Below, piece by piece: positions 1 to 10,834 of a stretch of 64,000 bases of DNA. Every line of letters begins with the position of its first letter. Position 1 is the stretch's first letter. The notes below the pieces were generated by a model. That model made no database searches. It had not been told where the DNA came from and worked only from the letters and a program-made list of their open reading frames with translations. Origin of the DNA: Ichthyophis bannanicus (taxonomy: Eukaryota; Chordata; Amphibia; Gymnophiona; Ichthyophiidae); contig CM066037.1 in the NCBI GenBank assembly GCA_033557465.1, positions 199,205,156 to 199,269,155 on the forward strand, read 5' to 3'. The translations under genes and the position numbers were made by a program.

Positions 1-530
1 CCAGTTGCCGTTCCGACATGCCCGCCCTGATGTTGCGGGACATGTGCATGCCATAGGAACCCTGTCCGATGGTGGGGAAAACCCTGAGCAGCGCTATTTC
101 ACTGTGGGCCCATTCACCTTGTATGGGGATGGTGTATAGACCCTTCCACGTTTTATATCTGTTCTATGGAGCTTACTCGGGGGGGGAGGGGTTGATGTTT
201 CTCATTGATACCACTATTGGCCAGCTTGGTTATTGTTTTTTTCCAGTTTGTTGGGGTCATTTTCAGTGTTTCTGTGCCCTTTTGTTCTGTGCACATGTAT
301 CACACTTATCACTTTTTTTGGTTTCCCTGCCTGGGCTGTACATTGCTGACACTGAAATGGTTTCTCTCCTCTGTAATGTGCCTTTAACGGCAGGTTTTCA
401 TTCGCGTTGGAATTCAGCCCTGAATATCAGCGCGTTAGTGTGAAGGGAGCCTCTCCCTGCCCACTCTCCGCCCATTGACCCCTTCTCTCCGCCCTCTCTC
501 CACCTTCTGCGGTGTTTTACCACGCCGCGG
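1..530. other. No recognised feature
   Basis: Short open frames occur here but show no motif I recognise, and no repeat boundary is visible. The right end becomes pyrimidine-rich just before the palindrome that follows. Confidence 0.4.
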
Positions 531-536
531 GAGTTT

Positions 537-660
537 ACGATCGTTAACTACGATTAACGTGCGTTATGTAACGTTAACCATCATAAGCGCATCATAACGC
601 GCATTATGATGCGCTTACGATCGTTAACGTTACATAACGCGCGTTATTCACGATTACCGC
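537..660. repeat. Imperfect CpG/TAA-rich palindrome
   Basis: Two arms of about 40 bp meet near position 600. The left arm (561-600) is nearly the reverse complement of the right arm (601-642), with roughly three mismatches. Both contain GTTATGTAACGTTAAC and AAGCGCATCATAA. The flanks repeat shorter GTTAAC/CGATTA words. It may be the core of a foldback element, but I cannot define outer ends or a target duplication. Confidence 0.7.
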
Positions 661-679
661 AGTTTAGTAAACATACCCC

Positions 680-985
680 ATTGTTTTATAGACCTCTAAC
701 ATATCTCCCCTCAGCTGGCTCTTTTCTAAGCTGAAAACCCTACCCTTTTAAGCCTTTCCATGCAGGAGTATCCTTCCATCCCTTTTATTATTTTAGTGAC
801 TCTTATCTGTACCTTTTTTGATTCTGCAATATCCTTCAAGGTGCAGTCACACCTTGGAGCAGTACAGAGGCATTATAATATCCTTGGTTTTATTCTCCAT
901 TCCTTTCCGTATGATTCCTAGCATTCTATTTGCTTTCTTGGCCATCGCTGTACACTAAGCAGAAGGTTTTAACGTATTATCCAAA
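680..985 (-). mobile_element. CR1-type LINE fragment (family A), RT C-terminal part
   Basis: Read on the minus strand this matches the better preserved family A copies at 9.5-10 kb and 27-28 kb. It includes the stretch giving the 'leave-few-residues' block around [10 protein letters not shown] and the [14 protein letters not shown] region. It is 5'-truncated and decayed, and its 3' tail is missing. Confidence 0.8.
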
Positions 986-1015
986 ATGATGCCTATATTC
1001 TATTCAGGGATCATG

Positions 1016-1337
1016 ATTGGTAAAAGCAGCACCAACCAAAGCTGAAACAGAAACCTTCTGGAGAAAACCATATGAAGACCCTAGAGAGCACAATCAAGAA
1101 GCAGAATGGTTACCCTACATACAGGAGCATTTAGAAAAAGCAAACATCAAACCTATGGAATGGCCTGCAGTAACAACGAAAGAGCTGGAAAGCAGGTTAA
1201 AACAAGCCCCAAACTGGAAGAGCCCTGGTCCAGATGGAGTAACCAACGTTTGGCTCAAACAGTTAACATCATTCCACCAAGACCTGGTGGACTGCAAAAA
1301 TCAATTGTTCAAGCGGCCAGACTTAACACTGCAATGA
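1016..1337 (+). pseudogene. LINE reverse-transcriptase N-terminal fragment
   Basis: A 106-codon frame contains NWKSPGPDGV followed by WLKQLT and a downstream histidine. This is the start of the RT fingers domain in non-LTR retrotransposons. The preceding EHNQEAEW and late WP..T..EL spacing resemble the R4/Dong-type group more than CR1 or L2, but that clade call is inference. Endonuclease, YADD and 3' end are absent. Confidence 0.55.
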
Positions 1338-1633
1338 CTTACTACAGGAAGCCATATTTCAATTATGATCAATAAAGATTCCTCTCTCAGAGCAGAAGTA
1401 AATAATCCAAAACAAACAAAGTCTGCTCAATAAAGCTTATAATAAACAGAAAAACCCCTCATATGTGAAAAAAAACCTTTAGTATATATAGGAGGAAAAA
1501 GACCTCAGTATACCCATGAAGTACAGCACAAAAAACAACTAACTTCAACTGCTAAACATACATCACTGGTCACAGAAAAAAACCTCTTAATAACTTGATA
1601 GAAGACGTGACTGAAAAACAGTTAACCATAAAG
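1338..1633. other. Unassigned spacer
   Basis: A/T-rich sequence with no protein motif. It holds the left copy of the target duplication of the next element. Confidence 0.4.
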
Positions 1634-1827
1634 CAGGCGTCTCAAACTCCAGTCCTGGAGGGCTGCAAACCAGTCAGGTTTTCAGGGTATTCCTAATGAA
1701 TATGCATGAGATATATTTGCATACAATGGGAGCAGTGCATGAAAATATATTTCATGCATATTCATTAGGGATACCCTGAAAACCTGACTGGTTTGCAGCC
1801 CTCCAGGACTGGAGTTTGAGACCTCTG
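1634..1827. mobile_element. hAT-type palindromic MITE with 8-bp target duplication
   Basis: A 194-bp foldback whose arms of about 85 bp pair almost completely. The ends read CAGGCGTCTCAAACTCC and, on the other strand, CAGAGGTCTCAAACTCC. It is flanked by perfect 8-bp repeats CCATAAAG at 1626-1633 and 1828-1835. A CAG start and an 8-bp duplication are hallmarks of hAT elements. There is no coding capacity, so it was mobilised in trans. Confidence 0.88.
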
Positions 1828-1835
1828 CCATAAAG

Positions 1836-2010
1836 TATGCAGATGCAACGCCCAGCAAGGATAGCAGAGCCAGCAGAAAACAATAGTAACTTAGCTTATC
1901 TGTAGTGAAGGGAATCCAAGACTTAAACACAACCATACTCCAACACCAGGTGTTTTGCCAGAAAAGGCTTCTTCAGGGAGTGAAAGAAACAATGTAGCCT
2001 GCCAGTCATG
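1836..2010 (-). mobile_element. Decayed Penelope-like element 3' region
   Basis: On the minus strand, 1985 to 1938 reads CTGAAGA, a short GCC/GGC stem, then AAAAC. This is the hammerhead-ribozyme layout seen in the PLE copies at 40.7, 41.0 and 62.0 kb, but with the required G of GAAAC changed to A. No PLE coding sequence is seen, so the call rests on this motif. Confidence 0.45.
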
Positions 2011-2578
2011 CAGTCCTGCTAGTAGACAAAAACAAAGGAGATGTCAGCTACAACGCATATATCACATATATCATATATGACATAGGGAGGAACTCCCATT
2101 CAAAAAAAACTGTTTTTGATGAGCTTGGGTGAGTGAGAGGAGGTTTTTTTAAGGAGTGATTTTTCTTATTATGTACCTTATGGTTCTGGTTGGCCAGCAG
2201 AACTTGTATGAATGGGAGTTACTCCTTACATCATCATTATGGCTACTTACAGCCCATGATCGCGTTTTTTCCATAAGGTAGACTTTTCTGTCACACCGAT
2301 GCGTATCTTTTTTGCAGGTCTTTAGCTCCTTCTTTTTATTACTATTTTCTGTTTTTTCAGCTTATTTTGGCTCTTTAAGACTCTGTTCCCCTGCATTGCT
2401 GCTGACATCTCTGATAATTGCCGTGCTGCCTCCTCATGATAAAGGGCTCACTAGTGTCAACACATCTCTTTATTAGAGGAAAGCTATGGTGGGATGTTCC
2501 TTACCACAATCTATATACTAACTTTAAAGTAGAAAGTGCTGTACATATGACTTGCAACTGGGTGATACAATGGGTACA
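2011..2578. other. Unassigned A/T-rich spacer
   Basis: No open frame or repeat recognised. A short direct relation exists between AACTCCCATTC near 2090 and the antisense word GAATGGGAGTT near 2210, possibly the ends of an unknown foldback of about 130 bp. Confidence 0.3.
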
Positions 2579-2665
2579 TTGAAATTATCTTTATCTTTAT
2601 TGGGGATTTAATATACCGCTCTTATCGTAGGGAATAGAGTGGTTTACAAACAAATTATGAGTCTG
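2579..2665 (-). mobile_element. L2/SINE 3' tail fragment
   Basis: On the minus strand it carries the L2-type tail: GTAAACCACTCT, a short loop, AGAGCGGTATA, then an A/T-rich tail. The stem of the tail hairpin is preserved with one G-T wobble. Confidence 0.7.
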
Positions 2666-3675
2666 CTGGGAAATAGAAAGGAACGCCAAATAAAATAGGC
2701 AGGAAAGTAAGAGCAGAGACAGATAGAGAAATTAGTGAGCATTAAGCTCCTTAAATATTTTAAGGCACATGTTACAAATGACATCCTAGTGCAAGCTGGG
2801 ATGTCCAAGCCAGAACATCTGGAAAAAAAAACAGGCATGTGTAAGTTCAAGCATGATTTCACAAACGTGGATGTGCCTGATATGGGCGTCTACATAGAAT
2901 CTACAGAAGAACATTTCAGAACAGAGTTGTCTAATAGCCTAATGGTTAGAGTAGTGGGACAGAAACAGAGTAACCAGGGCTCAAAGTCCAGTATGAGCTT
3001 TTCTGACCTTAAGCTAGTTACTTAACTCTACACTGCACTTCACTGATGCCTATTTGTTCCTGGAGCAGGTCTAAAAGAGGACGTGCCTGCACACATCTTC
3101 AATGTTTCTGAAATTGAAATCAAATTGGGACGTCTACTGAAAGTCCATTGCACCTCCCCAGACATGCCTCCACCACACTCCCTGCCTTCTTGGATATATC
3201 TGCACTGGTAACATCTTTAAAAGCCATTAGTAAAAGGGCTCTGGGGACATCTCCATGATTTGGACATTCTCATGTACATCTTCATATATCCAAATCATGA
3301 CTAAGACTTTTGTTGTTTTTGGAGATCTATGTTATTGCCCTTAATATCCAAGCTAAAAATGTCTCCTATACAGATGTTTAGAAGCTTAAAGTTTTTAGCT
3401 TTCTATTATTCATTTTAAGTACGTACTTGGTCCTTTTTCCAAGATTAGATTCCTTTTATAATCTTTTCTCTTTCTGCTTTTTGATTTTTTATAGGTGTTC
3501 CTTTTGAATAGCAGTTATACATAATTGAAAAAGCATTTCCATCTTGGTTATGTGGTTCTGTTTTTATTCGATTTTTTATTTTTCTGTTTTTATATCTTCT
3601 TGTGTGGCATATAGTATTGAAGACTTTTGCATTCTTTAGTTTCACATTTATTTATGTTTAAATGAGTATTAATTG
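2666..3675. other. Unassigned spacer
   Basis: A 96-codon frame at 2735-3025 has no recognised motif, and I do not support it as a gene. The rest is A/T-rich. It ends at the terminal repeat of the DNA transposon that follows. Confidence 0.4.
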
Positions 3676-6460
3676 CACAGGTACACTACCAAAAAACTGC
3701 CTCCAGTTTTGCAACTGATTCCTATAGATTTTGGGGTGCTGAATCCAGGAAAAATAGCCAAAATGTTCCATCACGTCACGTTTTCTTGCAAAATTAGATT
3801 TCTTACCCATATAAGGAATGTTCACATAATTTCTTTTTAGCCGACTGCAGTTTATTTTCTTGGCCCAAAATAGAGGTTGCAATGGTTAACTAACTAGAAA
3901 CACTCCCTCATGATATTTTAGAGTGTTTTGTATTCATTTTATACATTAACAGGACAATTGGGAGGCGGGGGGCTAAATCCAGTACTCGCGCTGGCGCATG
4001 TTCTTTCCTGTTCGCCTCGCCTCGTTCGCTCGCTCAAACACAGTGGTTGCGACATGAACGTTCCTGTCAAATTTCAGTTTCTTGCAAGTTCATTATTACC
4101 TTTTGTTTGCTCAGTCGTAATCCAGCTTTATTCCGAAGTGGTTCACTACAGTTGTAGTTTGCAGTGCTGTGTATTTGTGATGGCTCACAGAGCCAGAGGT
4201 TGCGTCAACTCTCCGGACAGTTTTTGTTTTATTTGTGGGGAATATACCGTGAAAAAGCGGCAGAGGAACATTTCTGCATTTATTAAAAAAGTATATTTCG
4301 CCTATTTCGGTTTGAAGTTAGGCGATCAAGACAAACCGTGGGCTCCTCACAAAGTGTGCAAGACATGTGAGGAAGATCTACGCTTATGGATGAAAGGTAA
4401 AAAACAAGCATTTCGTTTCGGAATACCTATGATGTGGCGTGAACAAAGAGACCACAGCAGTGACTGCTATTTTTGTTCTTGCATTGTGAAGGGATACAAC
4501 TTAAAAAATAAGAACGTAATAAGTTACCCCAACCTTCCCTCAGCAATTAGGCCTATGCCTCATAGCAACGAAGTACCTGTGCCTGAACCACCAAAATCTT
4601 TGGATCATATTTGTGTGGACGGTTCTGATCATGATGAGACTCATCAGATGGCTTTTTCCGATGAGTCCAGTACTTCCGAGTTTGAAACTGAACCAGATCC
4701 GAAACCTGAACTTTTCTCTCAAGCTGAATTAAATGATTTAGTCCAGGATTTAGGACTCCCAAAAGATGCTGCCCAACTGCTAGGTTCTCGGCTTAAACAG
4801 AAAAATCTATTGTCACCAGGAACAACTTTTTATTGGTACCGCAACCGCGAGACACAATTTTTGAAGTATTTCAGCAAAGAGGAAGATTTGGTATTTTGCA
4901 ACAATATATACGGAGTGATGGAAAAGTTTAAACTCAAGTATGATCCTGCTGAATGGCGGCTGTTCATTGATTCGTCAAAAGACAGCATAAAAGGTGTTCT
5001 TCTTCATAATGGCAACACATTCGCTTCAGTTCCTATTGCTCACTCTGTTATTCTCCAAGAAAAATACGAGAATTTGGCCCTGATTCTTCAGAAGATTCGT
5101 TATGATGAGCATAAGTGGATGATTTGTGGAGACTTAAAAATTCTATCCATGCTATTAGGGCAGCAATCCGGTTTCACCAAATATCCCTGCTTCCTTTGCT
5201 TGTGGGATAGCCGGGCCCGCGACCTACACTGGGGGAAAAAAGACTGGCCAATTCGGGAGTATTTGAGACCCGGTGAAAAAAATGTTCTTCATGAGAGCTT
5301 GGTACCTCGTGATAAAATTCTATTACCACCTCTCCACATTAAGTTTCGGTACCTTTGCTCAAAGTTCCCCCGACTTTCTGAAGCAAAGCTAAAGGAAGGA
5401 GTGTTTGTTGGCCCTGATATAAGGAAACTCATTTCATATGGAGCATTCGCTGAAACGATGTCTGAGAAGGAAAAAGAAGCCTGAGATTCCTTCAAGGATG
5501 TTGTTCTCAAATTCTTGGGGAACAGGCGGGATGAGAACTATAAGGATATTGTTGCCAGGATGCTCAATGCCTTCAAAGAACAAGGCTGTAACATGAGCCT
5601 GAAAGTCCATTTCTTGCACTCCCATGTGAACTACTTTCCCGAAAACTTGGGGGCGTACAGTGAAGAACAAGGTGAAAGGTTTCACCAGGACATCAAGGAC
5701 GCAGAGAGAAGGTACCAAGGAAGATGGAACACCACTATGATGGCTGATTTCTGCTGGTTGCTGCTGCGGGAAACCCCACATGAAAAATACGCCAAGCAGC
5801 GCACCAAGAGAAGCATTCGGGGGAAGAAGAAACGGGCCCACCAGGAGATTGATTGACCCAAGAATGACTTTAAAATCTAAACTGTGTTGACAAATATCGT
5901 GTTTTTACTAAACTTTGAAATAAAAATTTGCTAGTTATTACCACAGTGTCGGATCTCATTTATTAGAATTTTATTTTCACACCATCGGGTGTTTGTCTTC
6001 ATGTATTGCAATGGTGCGGTTTGCGTTTTCTATTCTTACATACATACCTGTACAACATTTTTTGCACATTTCTTTGCTTTGCTTTGTGTCTAACCTCGCT
6101 CTTATATGCTCAATGTTTGTGCACATGTATGTGGCTGTTTTAAGTGCAGACAATTTTGCTACCATCACAATGTGTTTTGTTGACATTACTCTATTCTTAT
6201 GTGCTGCCTTGTTACAATTTTCTTTATTCTTATTTGAATAACTACTAAACAATTAGTATAAAGAATTCATCCAAGAAACTTTTATCTCGATCGCACTCAA
6301 TCTGAAACGTTCACCTCAAACTACTAACCCAATGTAGCAAAAAATCTGTTCGTGATGGAGCAAATTGGTTACCAGATTTGGATTCAGCGCACCAAAAAAC
6401 GTAAAAATCAATCGAAACATTAGAGGCAGTTTAAAAAAAATTTTTTTTAGTGTACCTGTG
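3676..6460 (+). mobile_element. Near-complete DNA transposon, superfamily not recognised
   Basis: Both ends carry CACAGGTACACTA in inverted orientation (3676-3688 and 6448-6460). The similarity continues inward: AAACTGCCTC lies about 20-30 bp inside each end, and GGTGC(G)CTGAATCC about 60-80 bp inside. The flanks read TTG on each side, suggesting a 3-bp target duplication. The element is 2,785 bp and contains a single long reading frame. A CAC start with a 3-bp duplication fits the CACTA/CMC group, but the protein does not let me confirm that. Confidence 0.82.
4180..5859 (+). pseudogene. Transposase-like protein, one in-frame stop
   Basis: I choose the ATG at 4180 (protein start MAHRARGC) over the earlier in-frame ATG at 3928, because recognisable sequence begins there. 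About 560 codons are open except for a TGA at 5482-5484; the same frame resumes directly and ends with TGA at 5854-5856. The N-terminus has paired zinc-finger-like cysteines (FCFICGEYT, then HKVCKTCEEDL, then DCYFCSC). The central part has LFIDSSKDSIKG, then ICGDLK followed by YPCFLCLWDSR. The C-terminal part has YSEEQGERFHQDI. The order Asp-Asp-Glu suggests an RNase H-fold DDE transposase, which is inference. I recall similar proteins as multicopy unnamed proteins in animals. The TGA sits where Trp (TGG) would be a single-base change. Confidence 0.75.
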
Positions 6461-6571
6461 TTGTATGTAATGCATATGTTAAAATACTTATTTTTGTTTG
6501 AATCTGTCAGTTTGTTTTTTATATATATACCTTTTTATGTAACTTTTATGTGTGAAGAGGTCTGTTCATAT
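6461..6571. other. Unassigned A/T-rich spacer
   Basis: Short A/T-rich sequence between the DNA transposon and the next CR1 3' end. Nothing recognised. Confidence 0.4.
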
Positions 6572-7799
6572 TATAGAAACATAGAAACATGACAGCAGGA
6601 AAAAAAACATATGGCCTATCCAGTCTGCCCTTCCATCTCAACTACTGTAGTCCCATTTTTTCCTTTAGAGATATTCTGTGTTGGTCCCCATGCTTTCTTG
6701 AATTCAGATACTGTCCTAGTCTCTACTACCTCCAATGGGAGACTGCTCCACGCATCTACCACTCTTTCAAAAAAGATATATTTTGACATTATTCCTGAGT
6801 CCCCTCATCCTTTATCCCCTCATTGTAGAGCTTTCTTTCAATTGAAAGAGGGCCTCTTCCTGTGCATTTATGTCATGGAGGTATTTAAACATCTCTATCA
6901 TATCTCTTCTATTCCGCCTTTCCTCTAATGCATACATATTGAGATCTTTAGGTCTGTCCCATATGCCTTATGATGAAGTCCACAGACCATTTTGGTAGCC
7001 ACCCTCTACACAGACTCCATACTGTTTGTATTCTTTTGCATGTGTGGTCTCCAGAACTGCATACAATAATCTATATCAATTTCACTAACAAAAATGTTAA
7101 AAAGAATTGGACCAAGGACAAATCCCTGCAGCACACCACTGGTTACATCCTTTTCCTCTGAGTAAGCTTCATTTGCCTGTAACCTCTGTTTTCTCCCACT
7201 CAACTAATTTTGAACCCAGTCAGTCACTTTAGGGTCTATTCCGGTGCGAAACAGTGTCAAAGGCTTTAATGAAATCTAACTATACCACATCTAGGCTTTC
7301 CCTAGTCACCCAGTCAAAGAAATCCATTAGATTTGTCTGACAAACCTGCCCTTAGTAAAACCATGCTGCCTCAGACCCTCACTATCTTCTGTTTTAGCAG
7401 CTTTTCCATTAATTTACTCAGCACAGAGGTCAGACTAACAGGCCTGTAGCTTTTCTTTCCAAATAATGATGCTCGCCTTCCTCTTTCTGTAATCTCTATT
7501 TTATGAAGGCCATCTTCTTTTTCTTCACTTTTTCAGCTACTTCATTAGAGAACCATAGTGGCCTCCTTTTCCTTCTACAATTATTTACTTTACTAACAAA
7601 AAGGTTTGTTGCCTTTAAAATATTCCCTTTCAATTTTGCCCATTGCTTTTCTACATTCCCCAGCTATTCCCATCCCGCTAACAACTCCTTGAGCTATTGT
7701 CCCATCTTGGCAAAGTTAGTTTTCTTAAAGTCTAAGACCCTCACTTTTGAATGGACTTTATCAGCCCTAGTTCTAATACTGAGCCACACCATCTGATGA

Positions 7800-8386
7800 T
7801 CACTGGATGTGAGATGATCTCCCACTTTCCCCATTGGCAAGCAGCAGGTCCAGTATGGTCCCTTCAGGTGTGGATCTTGTTACCAGTTGCTGAAATAATT
7901 CTCCCTGTAGAGAATCCAGAATCTCCTTACTTCTAGATGACACTGAGGAAGAGATCTGCCAATCAACATCCGGCATATTGAAACCACCTATCAGTAGCAC
8001 CCCTCCTTTCATGGCAATACTGCTAATGTTGTCAATTAAATCTCTGTCCACTTCTTCTACCTGTGAAGGAGATCTGTATATCACACCAATGCAAATGGAC
8101 TCCCCATTCCCTCTTTCTAGTTTAACCCACAGTGCCTCCTCCTTCCCTTGTAAGTCCTGTAATTCTGTAGCTCTAATATGATTATTTTTACATGTAGTGC
8201 CACTCCTCCTCCCCTTCTTCTGACCCTGTCCTTCCTGAATAAAGTATAGTCTGGTATAATTACATCCCAGTCATGGTTCTCCATGAGCCATGTATCCGTA
8301 ACTGCCACTAAATTCAAGTCAGCCTTTTCCATTAAAGCTTCAAAATCTGGGATCTTATTTCCCATAATACAGGCATTAATGCACAC
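7800..8386 (-). pseudogene. CR1 ORF2 apurinic-type endonuclease domain (broken)
   Basis: Two frames on the minus strand carry the domain in order: TDTWL and RRGGGVALHV in 8117-8386, then FNMPDVDW and the block ending in ILDLLLAN in 7800-8084. The usual GDFN metal-site motif reads GGFN here, so Asp is lost. This domain nicks target DNA for target-primed reverse transcription in CR1 LINEs. Confidence 0.85.
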
Positions 8387-8495
8387 TGCTTCCAGATGTT
8401 GCCCCTTTTACCCATATCTATAGAGGTATTAAATGTTTCACTTACCTGAGGGTTTTCACTTATATGGGGGCTTTCTTCACCCAACCCCAACAAAT

Positions 8496-9010
8496 CTAGT
8501 TTAAAGCCCTCTTCAGTAGGTTAGCCAGTCTGCTGCAGAAGACACTTTGACCCTTCTTGGATACGTGGACACCTTTGCTGCTCAGCAGCTCTTGGAAAAT
8601 CATCCCATGGTGCAGGAAACCAAAATGTTCTTGATGACACCATCCACGCAGCCATGCATTCATCTCCAGGATGCGAGTTTCTCTGCTGCAGCCTTTACCC
8701 AACAAAGGGAGGATTAAAGATAACACCACCTGCGCACGTATCTGCTTCACCCTCTCTCCCAGAGCCATGAAGTAACACTTGATATGCTTGAAGGAATACC
8801 TAGCAGTGTCATTTATGCCAACATGAATGAGCATCATCAGCTAATAGTCAGTAGGCTTGATGAGTCTCAGTAAACTTTCCGTAAGATCTTGGATTTTGTC
8901 ATCTGACAGACAGCACATCTCCCTGAACAACAAGTCTGGTCAGCAGATGGATGCCTCAGTACCCCTCAGAAGAGAGTCACCAACCATTCCTGCCCTTAGC
9001 TTTCTTGTGG
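8496..9010 (-). pseudogene. CR1 ORF1 SGNH/GDSL-type esterase domain
   Basis: On the minus strand the order is GMVGDSLLRG (block I, about 8973-8981 for GDS), then HVGINDTAR (block III), then WLRGWC and KGVHVSKKGQ (block V with the catalytic-type His). CR1 ORF1 proteins are known to carry such an esterase-like domain. Stops near 8840 split the frame. The Asp expected before GVH is Lys here, so the copy is probably inactive. Confidence 0.8.
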
Positions 9011-9486
9011 TCACTGACTCTGCAACTTTGGGGTGCTTCAGCTGTGGTTCTTCCCAGTCCTGAGCTGATGGAATGGGAAGGGGCCGGAGACCTTCAAAGT
9101 ACACAGACTTCTTTTATGGAGATTTTGGAATCTATATCCAAACATTGTCCCCCCACATTCAAAGTCAAGCAGTCAAGCGGAAAATCGGTAATAAAATTTG
9201 CAATCACTAATAATGAAAACATGAACGATCCATCGTGCTTTCCTCTAATAGCTAATAGGATGGGGGAGGGAGTCAGGTGGGTGAGGGACATAGGTAATAG
9301 GGATGTGATATGGAGGGGTAGGTGGTGATATCTGCTGTGGGTGGATGTGTGAATGTTGAACGGTAGAGACAACTGAGCATTAGAGTCTGGGGCCTGGGCA
9401 GGCAGCAAAGGCACCTTTCCTTTGGCCTCTGCAATGAATGGTGATATATCACAGAGGCTTTCAGGTGTGAGGGCACTTAAGGTTCT

Positions 9487-10320
9487 GCTATGTATGGTTA
9501 CACGATGCAAGGTTCCACATTAGGAACCACCATCCAGGAAAAAGATTTAGACATCATTGTGGATAACATGTTAAAACCCTCGGCCCAGTGTGCTGCGGCG
9601 GCCAAGAGAGCAAATATAATGCTAGGTATCATAAGGAAAGGAATGGAAAATAAAACAAAAGATATTATAATGCCTCTATATCGTTCCATGGTGATACCGC
9701 ACCTTGAATATTGTGTGCAATTCTGGTTGCCATATCTTAAAAAGGATATAGCGTTATTAGAAAAGGTTCAGAGAAGAGCCACCAAAATGGTAAAGGGGAT
9801 GGAAGGATACTCCTATGAAGGACAGCTAAAAAGATTAGGACTCTTTAACCTGGAAAAGAGATGGCTGAGGGGAGATATGATAGAAGTCTATAAATTAATG
9901 AACAGAGTGGAACGGGTAAACGTAGATCGATTGTTTACATTATCAGAATATAGAAAGACTAGGGGACATACAATGAAACTACAGGGTAAACTATTTAAGA
10001 CTAATAAAAGAAAATATTTTTTCACTCAACGTGTAATCAAACTCTGAAATTTGTTACCGGAGGATGTAGTAAAGGCTGTTAGTTTAGCTGGGTTTAAAAA
10101 AGGTTTGGATAAGTTCCTGGAGGAAAAGTCCATAAACCATTATTAAGAAGGGACCCAGGATATCAATGCTTGACCCAGTACAAGCATTGTGGAACCTGTG
10201 TCTTTTGGGGAAACTGCTAGGTACGTATGACCTAGATTGGCCACTGTTGCAAACAGGATACTGGGCTTGATGGACCTTGGTCTGACCCAGTATGGCATAT
10301 CTTATGTTCTTATGTTCTTA
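9487..10320 (+). mobile_element. CR1 LINE 3' end (family A)
   Basis: A 5'-truncated copy starts in the RT C-terminal region and runs to the 3' end, which is two to three copies of the octamer TTATGTTC. It abuts the antisense family B copy at about 9486. Full 3' UTR words such as ATGGACCTTGGTCTGACCC mark this family and recur at 34.4 kb, 26.7 kb and 10.8 kb. Confidence 0.93.
9490..10047 (+). pseudogene. CR1 RT C-terminal/maturase-like region
   Basis: A 185-codon frame contains KRANIMLGIIRKGMENKT, then [17 protein letters not shown] and EKVQRRATKM, the conserved C-terminal block of CR1 ORF2. It lacks endonuclease and YADD. A stop at 10045 interrupts the last segment; similarity continues to about 10140. 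Confidence 0.88.
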
Positions 10321-10566
10321 TGCTATGGGGGGATGTGGGAGGTGTATATGAAGGGAGGTAGTTTAAATAAAAATATGTGTATAGTTGATGTATTTAAATC
10401 CTAGGATGTGTATGGAACCCTACACACCAGAATCTTTCTCTGTATTGGTTGGGTTTAATAAAAAGATTATACCATAAACATTACTTTTCTCTGTCATTGG
10501 AACAGAAACAAGTCTGTGTCCATTTCTCTCAGAGTCCTATCTTGATATTTAGATTTTTGGACTAGT
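10321..10566. other. Unassigned spacer
   Basis: A/T-rich sequence carrying the left target duplication of the RTE insertion at its end. Nothing else recognised. Confidence 0.4.
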
Positions 10567-10783
10567 ACAGTAATTTCTTTGTATGGAGAGAGACATCTCT
10601 GCTCTTGAGAATCTTATCTAGGTCTTTCATATAGCCATTCTGCCAAGAGCAATGCGTCGTCTGATTTCTTGACTGCTTGTTGCTTCTTTATTGATAGTTG
10701 ATCCAAGTAGGTTAAAGTTCTTCACAATTTCAATTTCTTCTCCTTCAACGATGAACCTGTTGATTATGCCAGTTGTCATGAGC

Positions 10784-10834
10784 TAAGAACATAAGAACAT
10801 AAGATATGCCATACTGGGTCAGACCAAGGTCCAT
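10784..10834 (-). mobile_element. 51-bp CR1 family A 3' tail insertion
   Basis: This is the extreme 3' end of family A with two tail octamers, antisense. It splits the RTE arm between TTGTCATGA and ATCTTTGTC, which are contiguous in the sense arm at 11020-11040. It is an extremely short, 5'-truncated CR1 insertion. Confidence 0.85.

Larger units (their letters stand above)
6572..9486 (-). mobile_element. Long CR1 LINE (family B) with ORF1 and ORF2 remnants
   Basis: The 3' end on the left has the octamer-type tail, reading (CTATGTTT)n on the minus strand. Going upstream on the minus strand come the RT C-terminus, an internal deletion, RT palm (VLQGFVLGPILFNIF at about 7100-7190), endonuclease (7800-8386), then ORF1 with an SGNH esterase (about 8496-9000). 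The deletion near 7060 fuses palm sequence directly to DYCMQFWRPHMQK, removing YADD. Frameshifts are present throughout. It is the most complete 5' part of family B in the window. Confidence 0.9.

Noticed and set aside
2735..3025. 96-codon plus-strand frame as a small gene
   Set aside because: No motif, no upstream signal, and surrounded by repeat debris. It also begins near an antisense L2-type tail.
3928..4179. N-terminal extension of the transposase-like frame (84 extra codons)
   Set aside because: The sequence is open but has no recognisable motif, and the Cys-rich N-terminal domain begins just after the ATG at 4180. I treat the earlier ATG as 5' noncoding.
9094..9510. 138-codon minus-strand frame as an independent gene
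   Set aside because: It is the upstream part of the antisense CR1 ORF1 fused to adjacent family A sequence at its start. I kept it within the CR1 element.
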